This document shows, piece by piece, positions 52,690 to 62,991 of a stretch of 64,000 bases of DNA. The stretch is from the NCBI GenBank assembly GCA_963580285.1, contig OY757024.1, positions 121,210,045-121,274,044 of the forward strand, given 5' to 3'. Made by a program: the position numbers and the translations under genes. Position 1 is the first letter of the stretch. Each line of letters starts with the position of its first letter. Origin of the DNA: Lucinisca nassula. Its lineage: Eukaryota; Mollusca; Bivalvia; Lucinida; Lucinidae. A model generated the notes under the pieces. It was not told where the DNA came from and ran no database searches. It was given only the letters and a program-made list of their open reading frames with translations.

Positions 52690-52770
52690 CTTTCAAAATT
52701 GGAAGTAGCATCTCCAAAATGACCAAAATAGTGTTGACGGGGACGTTAAACCTCAAATCAAACAAAACAC
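52690..52770 (+). repeat. SINE-like repeat tail
   Basis: AAAATTGGAAGTAGCATCTC, GTGTTGACGGGGACGTTAAA and CCTCAAATCAAACAAAAC: the 3' end of the family at 28361-28660, in the opposite direction. Confidence 0.65.
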
Positions 52771-52849
52771 TTTCAGGGAAGATAACTACTTCAAAAATAT
52801 TTTTTTGTTCCCGCCATTGTCAGTGGTGTTGGTGGTGAGCATATTTTTG

Positions 52850-53536
52850 TCGCGCCTGCTATTAGCATGGCGTGATATAGGCGCTTGGTTTTCCGTCTGT
52901 TTGTCAAGACGTCAACATTTGCGACCACCCTAGCGTTCACCCAAAGGTTCAAGTTTATTTCTCAAGAACTATAAGAGCTTCATTAATGATACTTGTTACA
53001 AACTTGTATATGGGGTTACTTAAATGCAAGCATCCATATTTGACCTTGACCTACATTTCATGGTTCACTCTCTTCGTATAATATTGCAACCACCCTAGCG
53101 TTCACCCTAATGGTCAAGTTTATTTCTCAAGAACTATAAGAGCTTCATTAATGATACTTGGTAGAAACTTGTATCTGGGAATGGTATCTTAAATGCAAGC
53201 ATCCATATTTGACCTTGACCTATATTTCATGGTTCACGGACTTTGTAAAATATTGCGACCACCCTGGCTTTCACCCTAATGGTAAAGTTTATTTCTCAAG
53301 AACTATAAGAGCTTTATTGATGATACTTGGTACTAGCTTGTATCTGGGGGTGGTTACTTAAATGCAAGCATCCATATTTGACCTTGACCAGCTTCATTAA
53401 TGATACTTAGTACAAGCTTGCATTTAAGAATGGAAACTTTTATGCAAGCATCTATGTTTGACCTTGACCTACATATCCTGGTTGGGTGACTTTGCGCCCC
53501 CACAGGCGTGACATAGCCTTCGGCAGAATTCTTGTT
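52850..53536 (+). mobile_element. Hairpin element with four ~180-bp units
   Basis: 5' end CGCGCCTGCTATTAGCATGG pairs partly with ATATAGGCGC. Then TTTTCCGTCTGTTTGTCAAG, and units with GCGACCACCCTAGCGTTCAC, TTATTTCTCAAGAACTATAA and TATTTGACCTTGACCTACAT. The 3' end is GGCGTGACATAGCC, TTCGGCAGAATTCTTGTT. A 5' piece of the same family is at 61744. Confidence 0.7.
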
Positions 53537-53609
53537 TCACCCATGGGACAAGACTATCCTGTTATATGAGAGTTAGTGATTTTTTGGTCTCTAAAACTGC
53601 TGTTACACC

Positions 53610-53760
53610 TTATTAGCCGAATGAGACAGTTATAACGAGCACCTACAGCCTATGTTTCTAGTGTAAATTAGAAAAATATCACAGATTTTCATCAGAAAAA
53701 TAGCCATTTTGGAGAAGTGAAAAAAATGAACTATTGCGCACAGGTATGTTATTGTAATGT
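53610..53760. repeat. Partial palindromic MITE just before exon E
   Basis: TTATAACGAGCACCTACAGC, CTATGTTTCTAGTGTAAATT and ATCACAGATTTTCATCAGAA match the right arm of the copy at 54112-54405. Confidence 0.6.
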
Positions 53761-53791
53761 CATGCCCCCTCTCAGTTTTCTTTCAATACAG

Positions 53792-54024
53792 TGGCTCCAA
53801 TCAAAGCTCTGTGCAGTGAGAGATACAACGACTGGAAGGAAAAATTTCAGCCACTGGGTGTGAAGTGTATGGAACTGACAGGAGATACAGATGTTGATGA
53901 CTTCTACAAGTTACAGGAGGTTCATGTCATCCTGACAACACCAGAGAAGTGGGACAGCATGACAAGAAAGTGGCGTGACAATGCGGGAATAATGCAGGCT
54001 GTTTGTCTGTTTCTTATTGATGAG
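53792..54024 (+). CDS. HFM1: HFM1 exon E (motifs Ia to DE of motif II)
   Basis: 233 nt, acceptor TTTCAATACAG (to 53791), donor GTGAGT at 54025. With the A from exon D it encodes MAPIKALCSERYNDWKEKF (motif Ia), KCMELTGDTD, VILTTPEKWDSMTRKWRDN (motif Ib region with TPEK) and VCLFLIDE, the first half of motif II. It ends in phase 0, so IH of DEIH comes from exon F. Members of this family unwind branched DNA during meiotic recombination and promote interfering crossovers. The closest relatives with TTPEKWD are HFM1/MER3, then ASCC3 and Brr2; MTRKWRDN points to HFM1. Confidence 0.97.
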
Positions 54025-54111
54025 GTGAGTTTGAGGTCTTTTCTGCATGATGTCCAGGTTTGGTTTGGTCTGGTGAGTTTTACACATGTAATCTTGTGAC
54101 ATCTGGGTGTT

Positions 54112-54405
54112 TAGCTGATACAGACTTACAGTTGGGCAAGGCATCGCATGAACAAGTCCGTGAAATGGACACCCCCATAACCCCACTTTATATAGAGAAA
54201 ACTGTGGTTTACGGGTGGATACATTTTTCTTATTTCTGCTCCAAGACATAGGTTGTGGGTATTCATTAGAACCGCCTCCATGAGGCGGTTCTAACGAGCA
54301 CACACAACCTATGTTTGGGGTAAAAATAAGAAAAGTATCACAGATTTTCATCAGAAAAGTATCCATTTTGGAGATGTGAAAAATGCACAGTGTTGCACAG
54401 TGGGT
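54112..54405. repeat. Palindromic MITE, ACCGCCTCC centre
   Basis: Arms TTTTTCTTATTTCTGCTCCA / GGGGTAAAAATAAGAAAAGT. Centre TTAGAACCGCCTC / GAGGCGGTTCTAAC. Outer arms AACCCCACTTTATATAGAGA and TCATCAGAAAAGTATCCATT. Starts about 90 bp after exon E. Confidence 0.75.
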
Positions 54406-54458
54406 TATCGTAATGCCTGTTGTGCTTGCAGCGGCTGGGTTATATGAACACTCTTTTT

Positions 54459-57010
54459 AGCTCACCTGTCACGTAGTGACAAGGTGAGCTTTTGGGATCA
54501 CTTTTTGTCCGTCGTCCGTGCGTGCGTCCGTGCGTCCGTAAACTTTTCTTCAAACGACATCTCCTCCTAAACCACTGATCAGATTTTGACCAAACTTCAC
54601 AGGAATGATCCTTAGGTGGTCCCCTTTCAAAGTTGTTCAAATGGTTCCGGTCCATTGCTTATATAGGTCACAGGAGCCAAAAATAGATTTTTTTCACCGA
54701 AAACTTAAAAAATCTTCTTCTCTGAAACCGCAAGGCCCAGGTCTTTGATATTTGGTATGAAGCTTCATCTAGTGGACCCCTACCAAGATTGTTCAAATTA
54801 TAGTGCTGGGGCCAAAAATGCCCCCGCACGGGGGCCCTTTGGTTTTGCATGGGCTTATATGGGGAAAATCTTAAAAAATCTTCTTCTCTAAAACCGCAAG
54901 GCCCAGATCTTTGATATTTGGTATGAAGCTTCATCTAGTGGACCCCTACCAAGATTGTTCAAATTATAGTGCTGGAGCTAAAAATGCCCCCGCATGGGGG
55001 CCCTTTGGTTTTACATGGGCTTATATAGGGAAAATCTTGAAAAATCTTCTTCTCTGAAGCAGCAAGGCCCAGGTCTTTGATATTTGGTATGAAGCCTCAT
55101 CTAGTGGACCCCTACCAAGATTGTTCAAATTATAGTGCTGGGGCCAAAAATGCCCCCACACAGGGGGCCCTTTGGTTTTACATGGGCTTATATAGGGAAA
55201 ATCTTGAAAAATCTTCTTCTCTGAAACCGCAAGGCCCAGATCTTTGATATTTGGCATGAAGCTTCATCTAGTGGACCCCTACCAAGATTGTTCAAATTAT
55301 AGTGCTGGAGCTAAAAATGCCCCCGCACGGGGGCCCTTTGGTTTTACATGGGCTTATATAGGGAAAATCTTGAAAAATCTTCTTCTCTGAAACCGCAAGG
55401 CCCAGGTCTTTGATATTTGGTATGAAGCTTCATCTAGTGGACCCCTACCATGATTGTTCAAATTATAGTGCTGGGGCCAAAAATGCCCCCGCACGGGGGC
55501 CCTTTGGTTTTACAAGGACTTATATAGGGAAAATCTTTAAAACTCTTCTTCTCTGAAACCGCAAGGCCCAGGTCTTTGATATTAGGTATGAAGCTTTATC
55601 TAGTGAACCCCTACCAAGATTGTTCAAATTATAGTGCTGAAGCTAAAAATGCACCCGCACGTGGGCCCTTTGGTTTTGCATGGACTTATATGGGGAAAAT
55701 CTTTAAAAATCTTCTTCTCTGAAACCGCAAGGCCCAGATCTTTGATATTTGGTATGAAGCTTCATCTAGTGGACCCCTACCAAGATTGTTCAAATTATAG
55801 TGCTGGATCAAAAAATGCCCCCGCACGGGGGCCCTTTGGTTTTACATGGGCTTATATAGGGAAAATCTTGAAAAATCTTCTTCTCTGAAACCGCAAGGCC
55901 CAGGTCTTTGATATTTGGTATGAAGCTTTATCTAGTGGATCCCTACCAAGATTGTTCAAATTATAGTGCTGGAGCTAAAAATGCCCCCCCATGGGGGCCC
56001 TTTGGTTTTACATGGGCTTATATAGGGAAAATCTTTAAAAATCTTCTTCTCTGAAACCGCAAGGCCCAGGTCTTTGATATTTGGTATGAAGCTTCATCTA
56101 GTGGACCCCTACCAAGATTGTTCAAATTATAGTGCAGGAGCTAAAAATGCCCCCTGCACGGGGGCCCTTTGGTTTTACATGGGCTTATATAGGGAAAATC
56201 TTGAAAAATCTTCTTTTCTGAAACCGCAAGGCCCAGGTCTTTGATATTTGGTATGAAGCTTCATCTAGTAGACCCCTACCAAGATTGTTCAAATTATAGT
56301 GCTGGGGCCAAAAATGCCCCCGCACCAGGGCCCTTTTGTTTTACATAGGCTTATATAGGGAAAATCTTGAAAAATCTTCTTCTCTGAAACTGCAAGGCCC
56401 AGGTCTTTGATATTTGGTATGAAGCTTCATCTTGTGGATCTCTACCAAGATTGTTCAAATTATAGCCCTGGGGCCAAAAATGCCCCCGCTCCGGGGCCCT
56501 TTGGTTTTACATAGACTTATATAGGGAAAATCTTGAAAAATCTTCTTCTCTGAAACCACAAGGCTTAGGTCTTCGATATTTGTTATGACGCTTCAGCTAG
56601 TGGACCTCTATAAAGATTGTTCAAATTATAGGCCTGAGACCAAAAATGCCCCCGCCATGTGGCCCTTTGGTTTTACATAGACTTATATAGGGAAAATCTT
56701 TAAAAATCATCTTCTCTGAAACACAAGGCTTAGGTCTTTGATATTTGTTATGAAGCTTCAGCTAGTGGACCTCTACCAAGATTGTTCAAATTATAGCCCT
56801 GGGGCCAAAAATGCCCCCCCTCCGGGGCCCTTTGGTTTTACATAGACTTATATAGGGAAAATCTTGTTTTACATAGACTTCTATATGCAGGGTAAACCTT
56901 TAAAATCTTCTTTTCTGAAACCAGAAAGCCCAGGTCTTTCATATTAGATATGAAGCTTCTTGTTATGCTTTGGATCAGGTGAGCGAACCAGGGCCCTCTG
57001 GGCCCTCTTG
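54459..57010 (+). mobile_element. AGCTCACC-family hairpin element with ~166-bp satellite core
   Basis: 5' hairpin 54459-54490: outer arms AGCTCACCT/AGGTGAGCT, inner stem GTCAC/GTGAC. Then GTCCGTCGTCCGTGCGTGCG. The core at about 54690-56960 has about thirteen units of 166 bp (TCTTCTTCTCTGAAACCGCA, ATTTGGTATGAAGCTTCATC, CCCCTACCAAGATTGTTCAA, AATGCCCCCGCACGGGGGCC). Units diverge toward the 3' end. 3' end: GGTGAGCG, hairpin GGGCCC/GGGCCC, then TCTTGTT at 57001-57012. Unit length is like that of bivalve BIV160/pearl satellites; homology is not tested. Confidence 0.8.
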
Positions 57011-57049
57011 TTTATTTTAATTCTTTGCTTCCATTCCATTTTACTTTGT

Positions 57050-57300
57050 TCTGCTGCCGACCTTGGTGGCTCAGTCCAATGCGAGTCCTGACTGGTGTTC
57101 AGGAGATAACATGTGATCCTCTTCAGGTCTGGCAACTTTCTTCCATGAATGTTGATCATGAAATATTTTCTATAGTCATTCTCTCAAATCCACTGTCAGC
57201 AAAAGAAGGCACTGTACTAGTTAACAGCTTACATATATACACCTGCCCAGGAAATTTGTTGTTAGATAAACTGACTGGCTTTACCAGAGTTTAACCCTTA
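57050..57300 (+). repeat. Degenerate tRNA-derived SINE
   Basis: GACCTTGGTGGCTCAGTCCA (A-box-like), GTGTTCAGGAGATAACATGT, TTGATCATGAAATATTTTCT and GGCACTGTACTAGTTAACAG correspond to the SINE at 61965-62280. Confidence 0.65.
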
Positions 57301-57399
57301 TCCTGCTGAATATTTGAATAAGCTGCACCCATTTCTGATTATCAGCCAATCAGATTACATGATATAATGTTTTCTATCAAATTCACAGACTGAATGAAC

Positions 57400-57931
57400 A
57401 ACAGTGTAGATCCTGATCAGATGGCTTCCAAGCCATCTGAATGGCTTCTTCAGAAGCCATCTGATCTGGATCTACACTGTTTGCAAAGCTAGGGGTTGTT
57501 GTGAATAGCAGGATAAGACTTCTTCAGAAGCCATCTGATCTAGATCTACACTGTTTGCAAAGGTAGGGGTTGTCGTGAATAGCGATAAAGACTTCTTCAG
57601 AAGCCATCTGAACTGGATCTACACTGTTTGGAAAGGTAGGGGTTGTCATGAATAACGGGATAAGACTTCTTCAGAAGCCATCTGATCAGGATCTACACTG
57701 TTTGCAAAGGTAGGGGTTGTCGTGAATAGCTGGATAAGACTTCTTCAGAAGCCTTCTGATTGGGATCTACACTATTTGCAAAGATAGGTTTTGTCGTGAA
57801 TAGCGAGATAAGACTTCTTTAGAAGCCATCTGATCTGGGTCTACACTGCAAAGGGTTGGGTTGTTGTGAATATTAGGATAAGACTTCTTCAGAAGCCATC
57901 TGATCTGGATCTACACTGTTTGCAAAGGTAG
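57400..57931 (+). repeat. Tandem ~85-bp units (CTTCTTCAGAAGCCATCTGA)
   Basis: Six units with CTTCTTCAGAAGCCATCTGA, TCTGGATCTACACTGTTTGC and AAAGGTAGGGGTTGTCGTGA. A palindrome opens the array (GATCAGATGGCTTCC / GGCTTCTTCAGAAGCC). The last unit is cut at GGTAG and resumes at 59867. Confidence 0.85.
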
Positions 57932-58217
57932 GGCCAACCTTAAAAAATTGTTGGTTTGCTGTTTACCGACCCAGAAAATTTTAGGTGGGTCGGTCTGTCG
58001 GCTATTTTTTTTTTTTTTCTCTTGTAAAAGTGGGTCGGTCGGTCGGCTTTTTTTTTTTTTCCCTCGTTTTTTTTTTTTTAACCGAAATAGACAAAGCATA
58101 TGATTTGCATAACTTTGATGCATGTTTCTGTTCTTGATATCTTTTAACTTGCTTAAAATATAAACTTGCTAACAACTGCATCATTATTTTCCAGGTCTTG
58201 CTGCCAAAAAGTGAAAC

Positions 58218-58511
58218 TTAAGAGCAAGAAGTTCTTTCTGATATTTGTAATTGAACAGTGGAAGGAAAAAATAAATCTTTAATGTCACACATTCTTGTCT
58301 TTAATCTGATTAAACTCTTGAAAGATTTAATAATGGTGAAAACTGTCCCTTGTTGGGATAGACATCCTAAATTTTCAGTCAGGCATGTTTGGGCAAACAG
58401 TGCATCAAAGTTTATGATTGCCTGAACTTTTAGGACTCTTCTCAGGCTTTCTGCCTTCATACGCCCAACAGGACAATATTCACCATTATCAGTGACCATA
58501 ACTCTTAACAT
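58218..58511 (-). pseudogene. Partial duplicate of the small ORF's 3' part
   Basis: Its start (MVTDNGEYCPV, GRMKAESLRRVLK) matches the end of the 59279-59596 product (IFTDNGEYCPVHGRMKAKSL) with small changes. The rest (QAIINFDALFAQTCL) has no recognised domain. Function unknown. Confidence 0.5.
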
Positions 58512-58654
58512 GACATTTTTTCAAAACAAAACATAAATCTAGAACACAAATAGAGGATTTGGCGAGTACTGTAATTCACATAAAATTTCGGACACTTTAA
58601 AATGTTGTTAATTTTATAAACATCCAAAAACTTGAATTACCCTATTTGAATCGC

Positions 58655-58730
58655 AAACAGTGAAGACCCTGATCAGACTGCTCCTCTAGGAGCAGTCTGA
58701 TCTGGGTCTGCACTGTTTGCACATGGCTAA
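58655..58730. repeat. CAGTGCAGACCC palindrome
   Basis: GCAAACAGTGAAGACCCTGA and its complement (GGGTCTGCACTGTTTGC) flank a centre TGCTCCTCTAGGAGCA. Confidence 0.8.
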
Positions 58731-59278
58731 CTGTCCGAAATCTTAGATTCATTACGGTATTTCAAATTTAATATGAAAAGACTATCAGTGTAAGATTCTG
58801 TTAATCACATGGCCATTCCGCATATATAGGATCTTACAAGAGTGGTCATTTCATGTGAAATTTATGAAACGAGCCTTGGCGAGTTTCATAGATTTCATAT
58901 GAAACGACCACGAGTGTAAGAGTCTGTTTATCACATGACCATTTAAAATGGGATTTTATCGCCTTTAAAGTTGACAATTATTCAACAAAATATGCAGGGT
59001 TGACATGGACGTCGTCATGGTGTTACTTAATCCCGCCAAAGTGTTATTACAAGTGGGGTCATACGATATTTATTACATGAGGTTATCCACTGCATATCAA
59101 CGTCATGTGATAAAATATTTTTTTTTCAACTTTCAATGATGTCGTCATGACTTTAGTTGACCCCCCAAAGTATTAAACACATGGTCATACCATGTCTAAT
59201 AACACTTTGGCAGAAACAAGATGTTATCCACTGCATAATGTTAATAACATTGAATGTCATGTGATAAACTAATTGTAG

Positions 59279-59596
59279 TTATAAAATAAATGATTTTAGT
59301 ACTCTTCTCAGGCTTTTTGCCTTCATACGCCCATGAACAGGACAATATTCACCATTATCAGTGAATATTACTCTGATAATAGATGTTTTGAGTTTACAGT
59401 ATTTATCAGCGATTTCATCTGATAAATCTTCTTCACCAACGTTTTCAATGGCGTCATTAAACAAGTCCTCCCATGTGTGAAAAGTTGGCAAACGCTTTAA
59501 TACATTTTTGACAACTGTGATCCGCTTGTGTTGTGCTTTATGAACTTCAACCGAAACGCAGAATGTAGCTTCGGCACTTGGTGCCTTTGCGGCCAT
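59279..59596 (-). CDS. Small unknown protein carried by the 57932-59866 element
   Basis: 105 aa from the ATG at 59596: MAAKAPSAEATFCVSVEVHK, a basic stretch (QHKRITVVKNVLKRL), an acidic helix-like part (FNDAIENVGEEDLSDEIAD) and TDNGEYCPVHGRMKAKSLRR at the end. Composition looks like real protein rather than repeat translation. I recognise no domain. It could be a fragment of a captured host gene exon; the near-duplicate at 58218-58511 supports preservation of its last part. No signal peptide or membrane segment. Confidence 0.5.
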   Translation of the reverse strand: MAAKAPSAEATFCVSVEVHKAQHKRITVVKNVLKRLPTFHTWEDLFNDAIENVGEEDLSDEIADKYCKLKTSIIRVIFTDNGEYCPVHGRMKAKSLRRVLKSFIL

Positions 59597-59866
59597 TTTC
59601 TAGAGACGATCTGCTGTCTTCGAAACGCTTATTGACAATTGAATGAAGTTTAAAGCGGTCAGCTGAGGCGGATCACGCACGCGTTACAATGATGCGACAC
59701 GAACTCAAATATGGAAAAAGAAACGTTGGGACTAAAATCCGGACGTTACTGGAACAAGTCGGAAAAATTTTTTTTTTTTTTTTTGACGGCAAAAAAAAAG
59801 TTCGGGTAGCACGAAAATTTCGGGTCTGTCGGTAAACAGCAAACCAACACCTTTTTAATTTTGGCC

Positions 59867-59916
59867 TAGGGGTTGTCGTGAACAGCAGGATAAAGGTTAA
59901 TAGTATTGACTGGGCC
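59867..59916 (+). repeat. Resumed 85-bp unit after the transposon
   Basis: TAGGGGTTGTCGTGAACAGC and AGGATAAAGG continue the array cut at 57931. Confidence 0.8.
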
Positions 59917-59920
59917 TTAA

Positions 59921-60152
59921 AGGGGAATGGGAACACCTGGCAGATTCTGCCATTTTTCGAAGGGAGATAACTTTCGGGGCTTCTTGTTCGCTTTTCTATA
60001 AACCCTGTCCCTCTGAAAGAGGGGACTACTCTTAAAGGAAAGAATTTGCTCCTCAGGAGCAAATTCTTTCCTTTAAGAGTTGATCCTTATTGACATAGGA
60101 GACAATAATACTGTTGCAGGAGTAACCTCCCCTGAAGGTGTTCCCATTCCCC
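59921..60152. repeat. Full-length MITE with TTAA target
   Basis: Ends AGGGGAATGGGAACACCT and AGGTGTTCCCATTCCCCT, flanked by TTAA on both sides (59917-59920, 60153-60156). Inner palindrome CTCTTAAAGGAAAGAATTTG / CAAATTCTTTCCTTTAAGAG. TTAA targets are used by piggyBac and Kolobok groups. Relatives at 28210, 29733 and 42844. Confidence 0.85.
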
Positions 60153-60214
60153 TTAAACTCCAAATCCTCTGTCTCTCTTTCCTCTCCTGTGCTATTTCTT
60201 CTAAACCTTTTCAT

Positions 60215-61171
60215 TATAGCCCCGCTTTGAAAAAGTGGGGGCTATATTGGATTTGGCTTGTCCGGAATTCCGTCTGTCTGTCTTTCTGTCTGTCTGTCTG
60301 TAATATTTGATAGTGGGTACCTTGTTACCGCAACTCCTCTTACAGTTCTAGGTCAATCCTTTTGAAACTTTACAGGTGTTTTCATATAGGTCTGAAGATG
60401 TGCATATTCTTTTTTCATTATCCTTAAATAATTTTTTTCACTTATTTCACCTTTTTTAACTTAGACATTTTTTGAGATCTACTAATGTTTAAATGTATAG
60501 GGAGTAGCTACCTTGTGACCGCAACTCCTCTTACAGTTCTAGGTCAATCCTTTTGAAACTTTACAGGTGTTTTCATATAGGTCTGAAGATGTGCATATTC
60601 TTTTTTCATTATCCTTAAATAATTTTTTTCACTTATTTCACCTTTTTTAACTTAGACAATTTTTGAGATCTACTAATGTTAAAATGTATAGGGAGTAGCT
60701 ACCTTGTGACCACAACTCCTCTTACAGTTCTAGGTCAGTCCTTTTGAAACTTTACAGGTGTTTTCATATAGGTCTGAAGATGTGCATATTCTTTTTTCAT
60801 TATCCTTAAATAATTTTTTTCACTTATTTCACCTTTTTTAACTTAGACAATTTTTGAGATCTACTGATGTTAAAATGTATAGGGAGTAGTACCTTGTGAT
60901 CGCAACTCCTCTTACAGTTCTAAGTCAATCCTTTTGAAACTTAACAGGTGTTTTCATATAGGTCTGAAGATGTGCATGTGCTTTTTCCATTATCCAAAAC
61001 TTATTTTTTAACTTAGACTGTTTTTCAGATCTAATAACGTGAAAAGTCTATAAGGCGTAGGTACCTTGTTAGGGATTTAACCCTCTCACAAGTCTTTACC
61101 TTTAATTCATGAGTCTTTCTCCTCTGACAGGGCTATAGCTGGGCTATAGTCAGATCCTCTGACAGTTCTAG
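60215..61171 (+). mobile_element. Hairpin element with four ~180-bp units, CTAG end
   Basis: 5' hairpin arms TATAGCCCC and GGGGGCTATA (60215-60246), then CCGTCTGTCTGTCTTTCTGT. Units contain CTTGTTACCGCAACTCCTCT, TACAGTTCTAGGTCAATCCT, TCATATAGGTCTGAAGATGT and TTTGAGATCTACTAATGTT. The 3' end has GGGCTATAG copies and AGTTCTAG. Confidence 0.75.
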
Positions 61172-61964
61172 TTTTTCCAGAATATGACACAAAATGACCT
61201 TCAAAGGCTGAGGTGTCACTGACCCATTTAATGTGGGAACAACTGGCAAACAGTGCAGGCCTAAATCAGATCCCCCAGAATGCCTTCACTACTTGCTGTC
61301 ACTGTGTACAAATATGTTCTATAAAAGGGTTATCCTTTGGAAGCAAGGCAAACACCACAGAACTGGAAAACATGAAGTGTGCATGTTTTCTGGGCCAGAC
61401 TAGCTAGTTTTGGCCAATTAGGCCTCATCAGTGACCCTCAAGTATTTTCAAAATCTCCCACCATTTTCAAAACAAATTTATAAAAATAACTCAATATGAT
61501 GCCCCAAAAATTGCATAGGGACCTGCTATTATATGGTGGGAGATTCCATTCAGCACAAATTGTGTTAAACTCTAATGTATTAACAACAAAAGACGACCTA
61601 TGTTTAGTACCATTACAGCATCTGGACTGCAACACTATATATGTCTGTAATTAACATTCTTGTAAATCCCACTTCATACCTAAGGAAAAGTGGGGTTTAT
61701 AAAAGTATATACATTACAAACTCCTTATAACACTTTGTTCACACTCCTATTAGCATGGTGTGATATACAAGTCTAATTCCGATTTTCCATCCCTTCATCT
61801 GTCCATCTCTTTGTCAAGCTGTCATCATTTGAGACCTAAGGTCAAATATGGATGATTGCATTATAGTTGTCATGTAAGTTTGTACCAATTATCATTTTTG
61901 AAGCTCCTACATTACATGGTCATAACTATTGAATAAGAGGTTCTTGAGTTCCTGCCTCCCTGGT
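61172..61964. other. Intron with repeat fragments
   Basis: Includes CAAACAGTGCAGGCCTAAAT (about 61247), MITE arms AATCCCACTTCATACC / AAGTGGGGTTTATAAAAG (about 61666-61700), and a truncated 5' end of the 52850-type element at about 61744 (CTATTAGCATGGTGTGATAT). No exon seen. Confidence 0.5.
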
Positions 61965-62280
61965 GTTTGTTTGTTTGTTTGTATTGGAGTTAAACGGCCC
62001 AGTCAACACTATTTTAGGTCATTTTTTTAACCGGTCAGTTTACCTATCCGCACTTTTCCTGGGCAAGCTTATACGTAAGCGGTTAACCAGTACAGTGCAC
62101 ATTCTTTCGCCAGAAACTGACAACTGACCTTCTTGAATCAGCGAAAGGGAGAGAATGACCATAGAAAAGATTTCATGATCAATCTCCACGAAAGACTGTT
62201 GCTGACCCCGGCAGGTATTGAACCCGCGTCCTCCTGATCACCAGTGAGACGTGCATCCGACTGAGCTACCGAGGCCGGTA
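61965..62280 (-). repeat. tRNA-derived SINE, full length
   Basis: Minus-strand head GGCCTCGGTAGCTCAGTCGG (A box), CACTGGTGATCAGGAGGACG, GGGTTCAATACCTGCC (B box). Body GAGATTGATCATGAAATCTT and GCACTGTACTGGTTAACCGC. Tail GTTTAACTCCAATACAAAC with CAAA repeats. RNA polymerase III promoter type 2. Confidence 0.85.
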
Positions 62281-62440
62281 CTTCCGTGGTGTAGTGGATA
62301 AGCTACTCACCTCATAAATCAAGAGTCATAGGTTCCCTCCTCCAGACTTTCGGATGAGTTTTTAAACCAAAGTTCCATTTCCATATGACCTTCTGTGTTG
62401 GTGGGACTTAAAACTCAAACACACTCACTCTTGAGTTTCC
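62281..62440 (+). repeat. tRNA-derived SINE, second family
   Basis: TTCCGTGGTGTAGTGGATAA, AGTCATAGGTTCCCTCC and TTGGTGGGACTTAAAACTCA, as at 41141-41290. It lies head to head with the minus-strand SINE. Confidence 0.7.
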
Positions 62441-62614
62441 GATATTTTTTGTGTTCCAAGGGAGAAGGGTCTTAGATTCAGACCAGCATGTGCAGACCAG
62501 CCTGTGCAGTCTGATCAGTGTCTTCACTGTGCATTTTATGGGTAGCCATGGACACAAAACTTCTTCATGAGTTTAGAGAAGGTAGTATCGTGACTTAAGT
62601 TTATATACAGTCTG

Positions 62615-62860
62615 GCCCAGAGATTAAAAAAAACTTTTGTGTTCATGCTCAAAACCCTTGAGCATGATATTGGAAATGCTCATAATTATTAAAATACAAA
62701 TAAATGAGGCAATTAGTATGCTAAGATCAGCAATAATGGTGTTTGTCCTGCTTATAAATTTTAAAATGCCAACAATTGTTGGCATTTTAAAATTTATGAG
62801 CAGAACACTTTTCAAGGTGAAGTGAGTTGATCATGAAAAAAAGTTTTATGACTTCAGAGC
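62615..62860. repeat. Inverted-repeat MITE with ~50-bp central hairpin
   Basis: Centre AATTTTAAAATGCCAACA / TGTTGGCATTTTAAAATT at about 62756-62800. Outer arms AACTTTTGTGTTCATGCTC and TGATCATGAAAAAAAGTTTT. Related centres lie in the 50331-52030 block. Confidence 0.8.
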
Positions 62861-62991
62861 CTGATTTGAGACGTCACTAAGAACACATGCTAGAAGACAT
62901 GTCTTCGCTTGGCATGGCCCATTTTATCTTGAATATGTTGTGTTTACTCATTTGAATCCCCTCATTGAAGCTAATTAGTAACACAAAATCG

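Larger units (their letters stand above)
57932..59866. mobile_element. 1,935-bp non-autonomous transposon with TAG duplication
   Basis: Terminal repeats: left GGCCAACCTTAAAAAATTG then TTGGTTTGCTGTTTACCGAC. On the right, the inverse is GGCCAAAATTAAAAAGGTG then TTGGTTTGCTGTTTACCGAC. TAG occurs at 57929-57931 and 59867-59869, and other units of the host array show the empty site GGTAGGGGTTG. A 3-bp duplication and GGCC ends suggest PIF/Harbinger, tentatively. It carries a small ORF on the minus strand and a second partial copy of that ORF's end, but no transposase. Confidence 0.8.

Noticed and set aside
54668..55888. Proline/tryptophan-rich ORFs in the 166-bp satellite
   Set aside because: They repeat with the satellite on both strands and break with unit indels.
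62200..62280. A genuine tRNA gene on the minus strand
   Set aside because: A and B boxes are present, but the anticodon arm is poor and the sequence runs on into a SINE body and CAAA tail.
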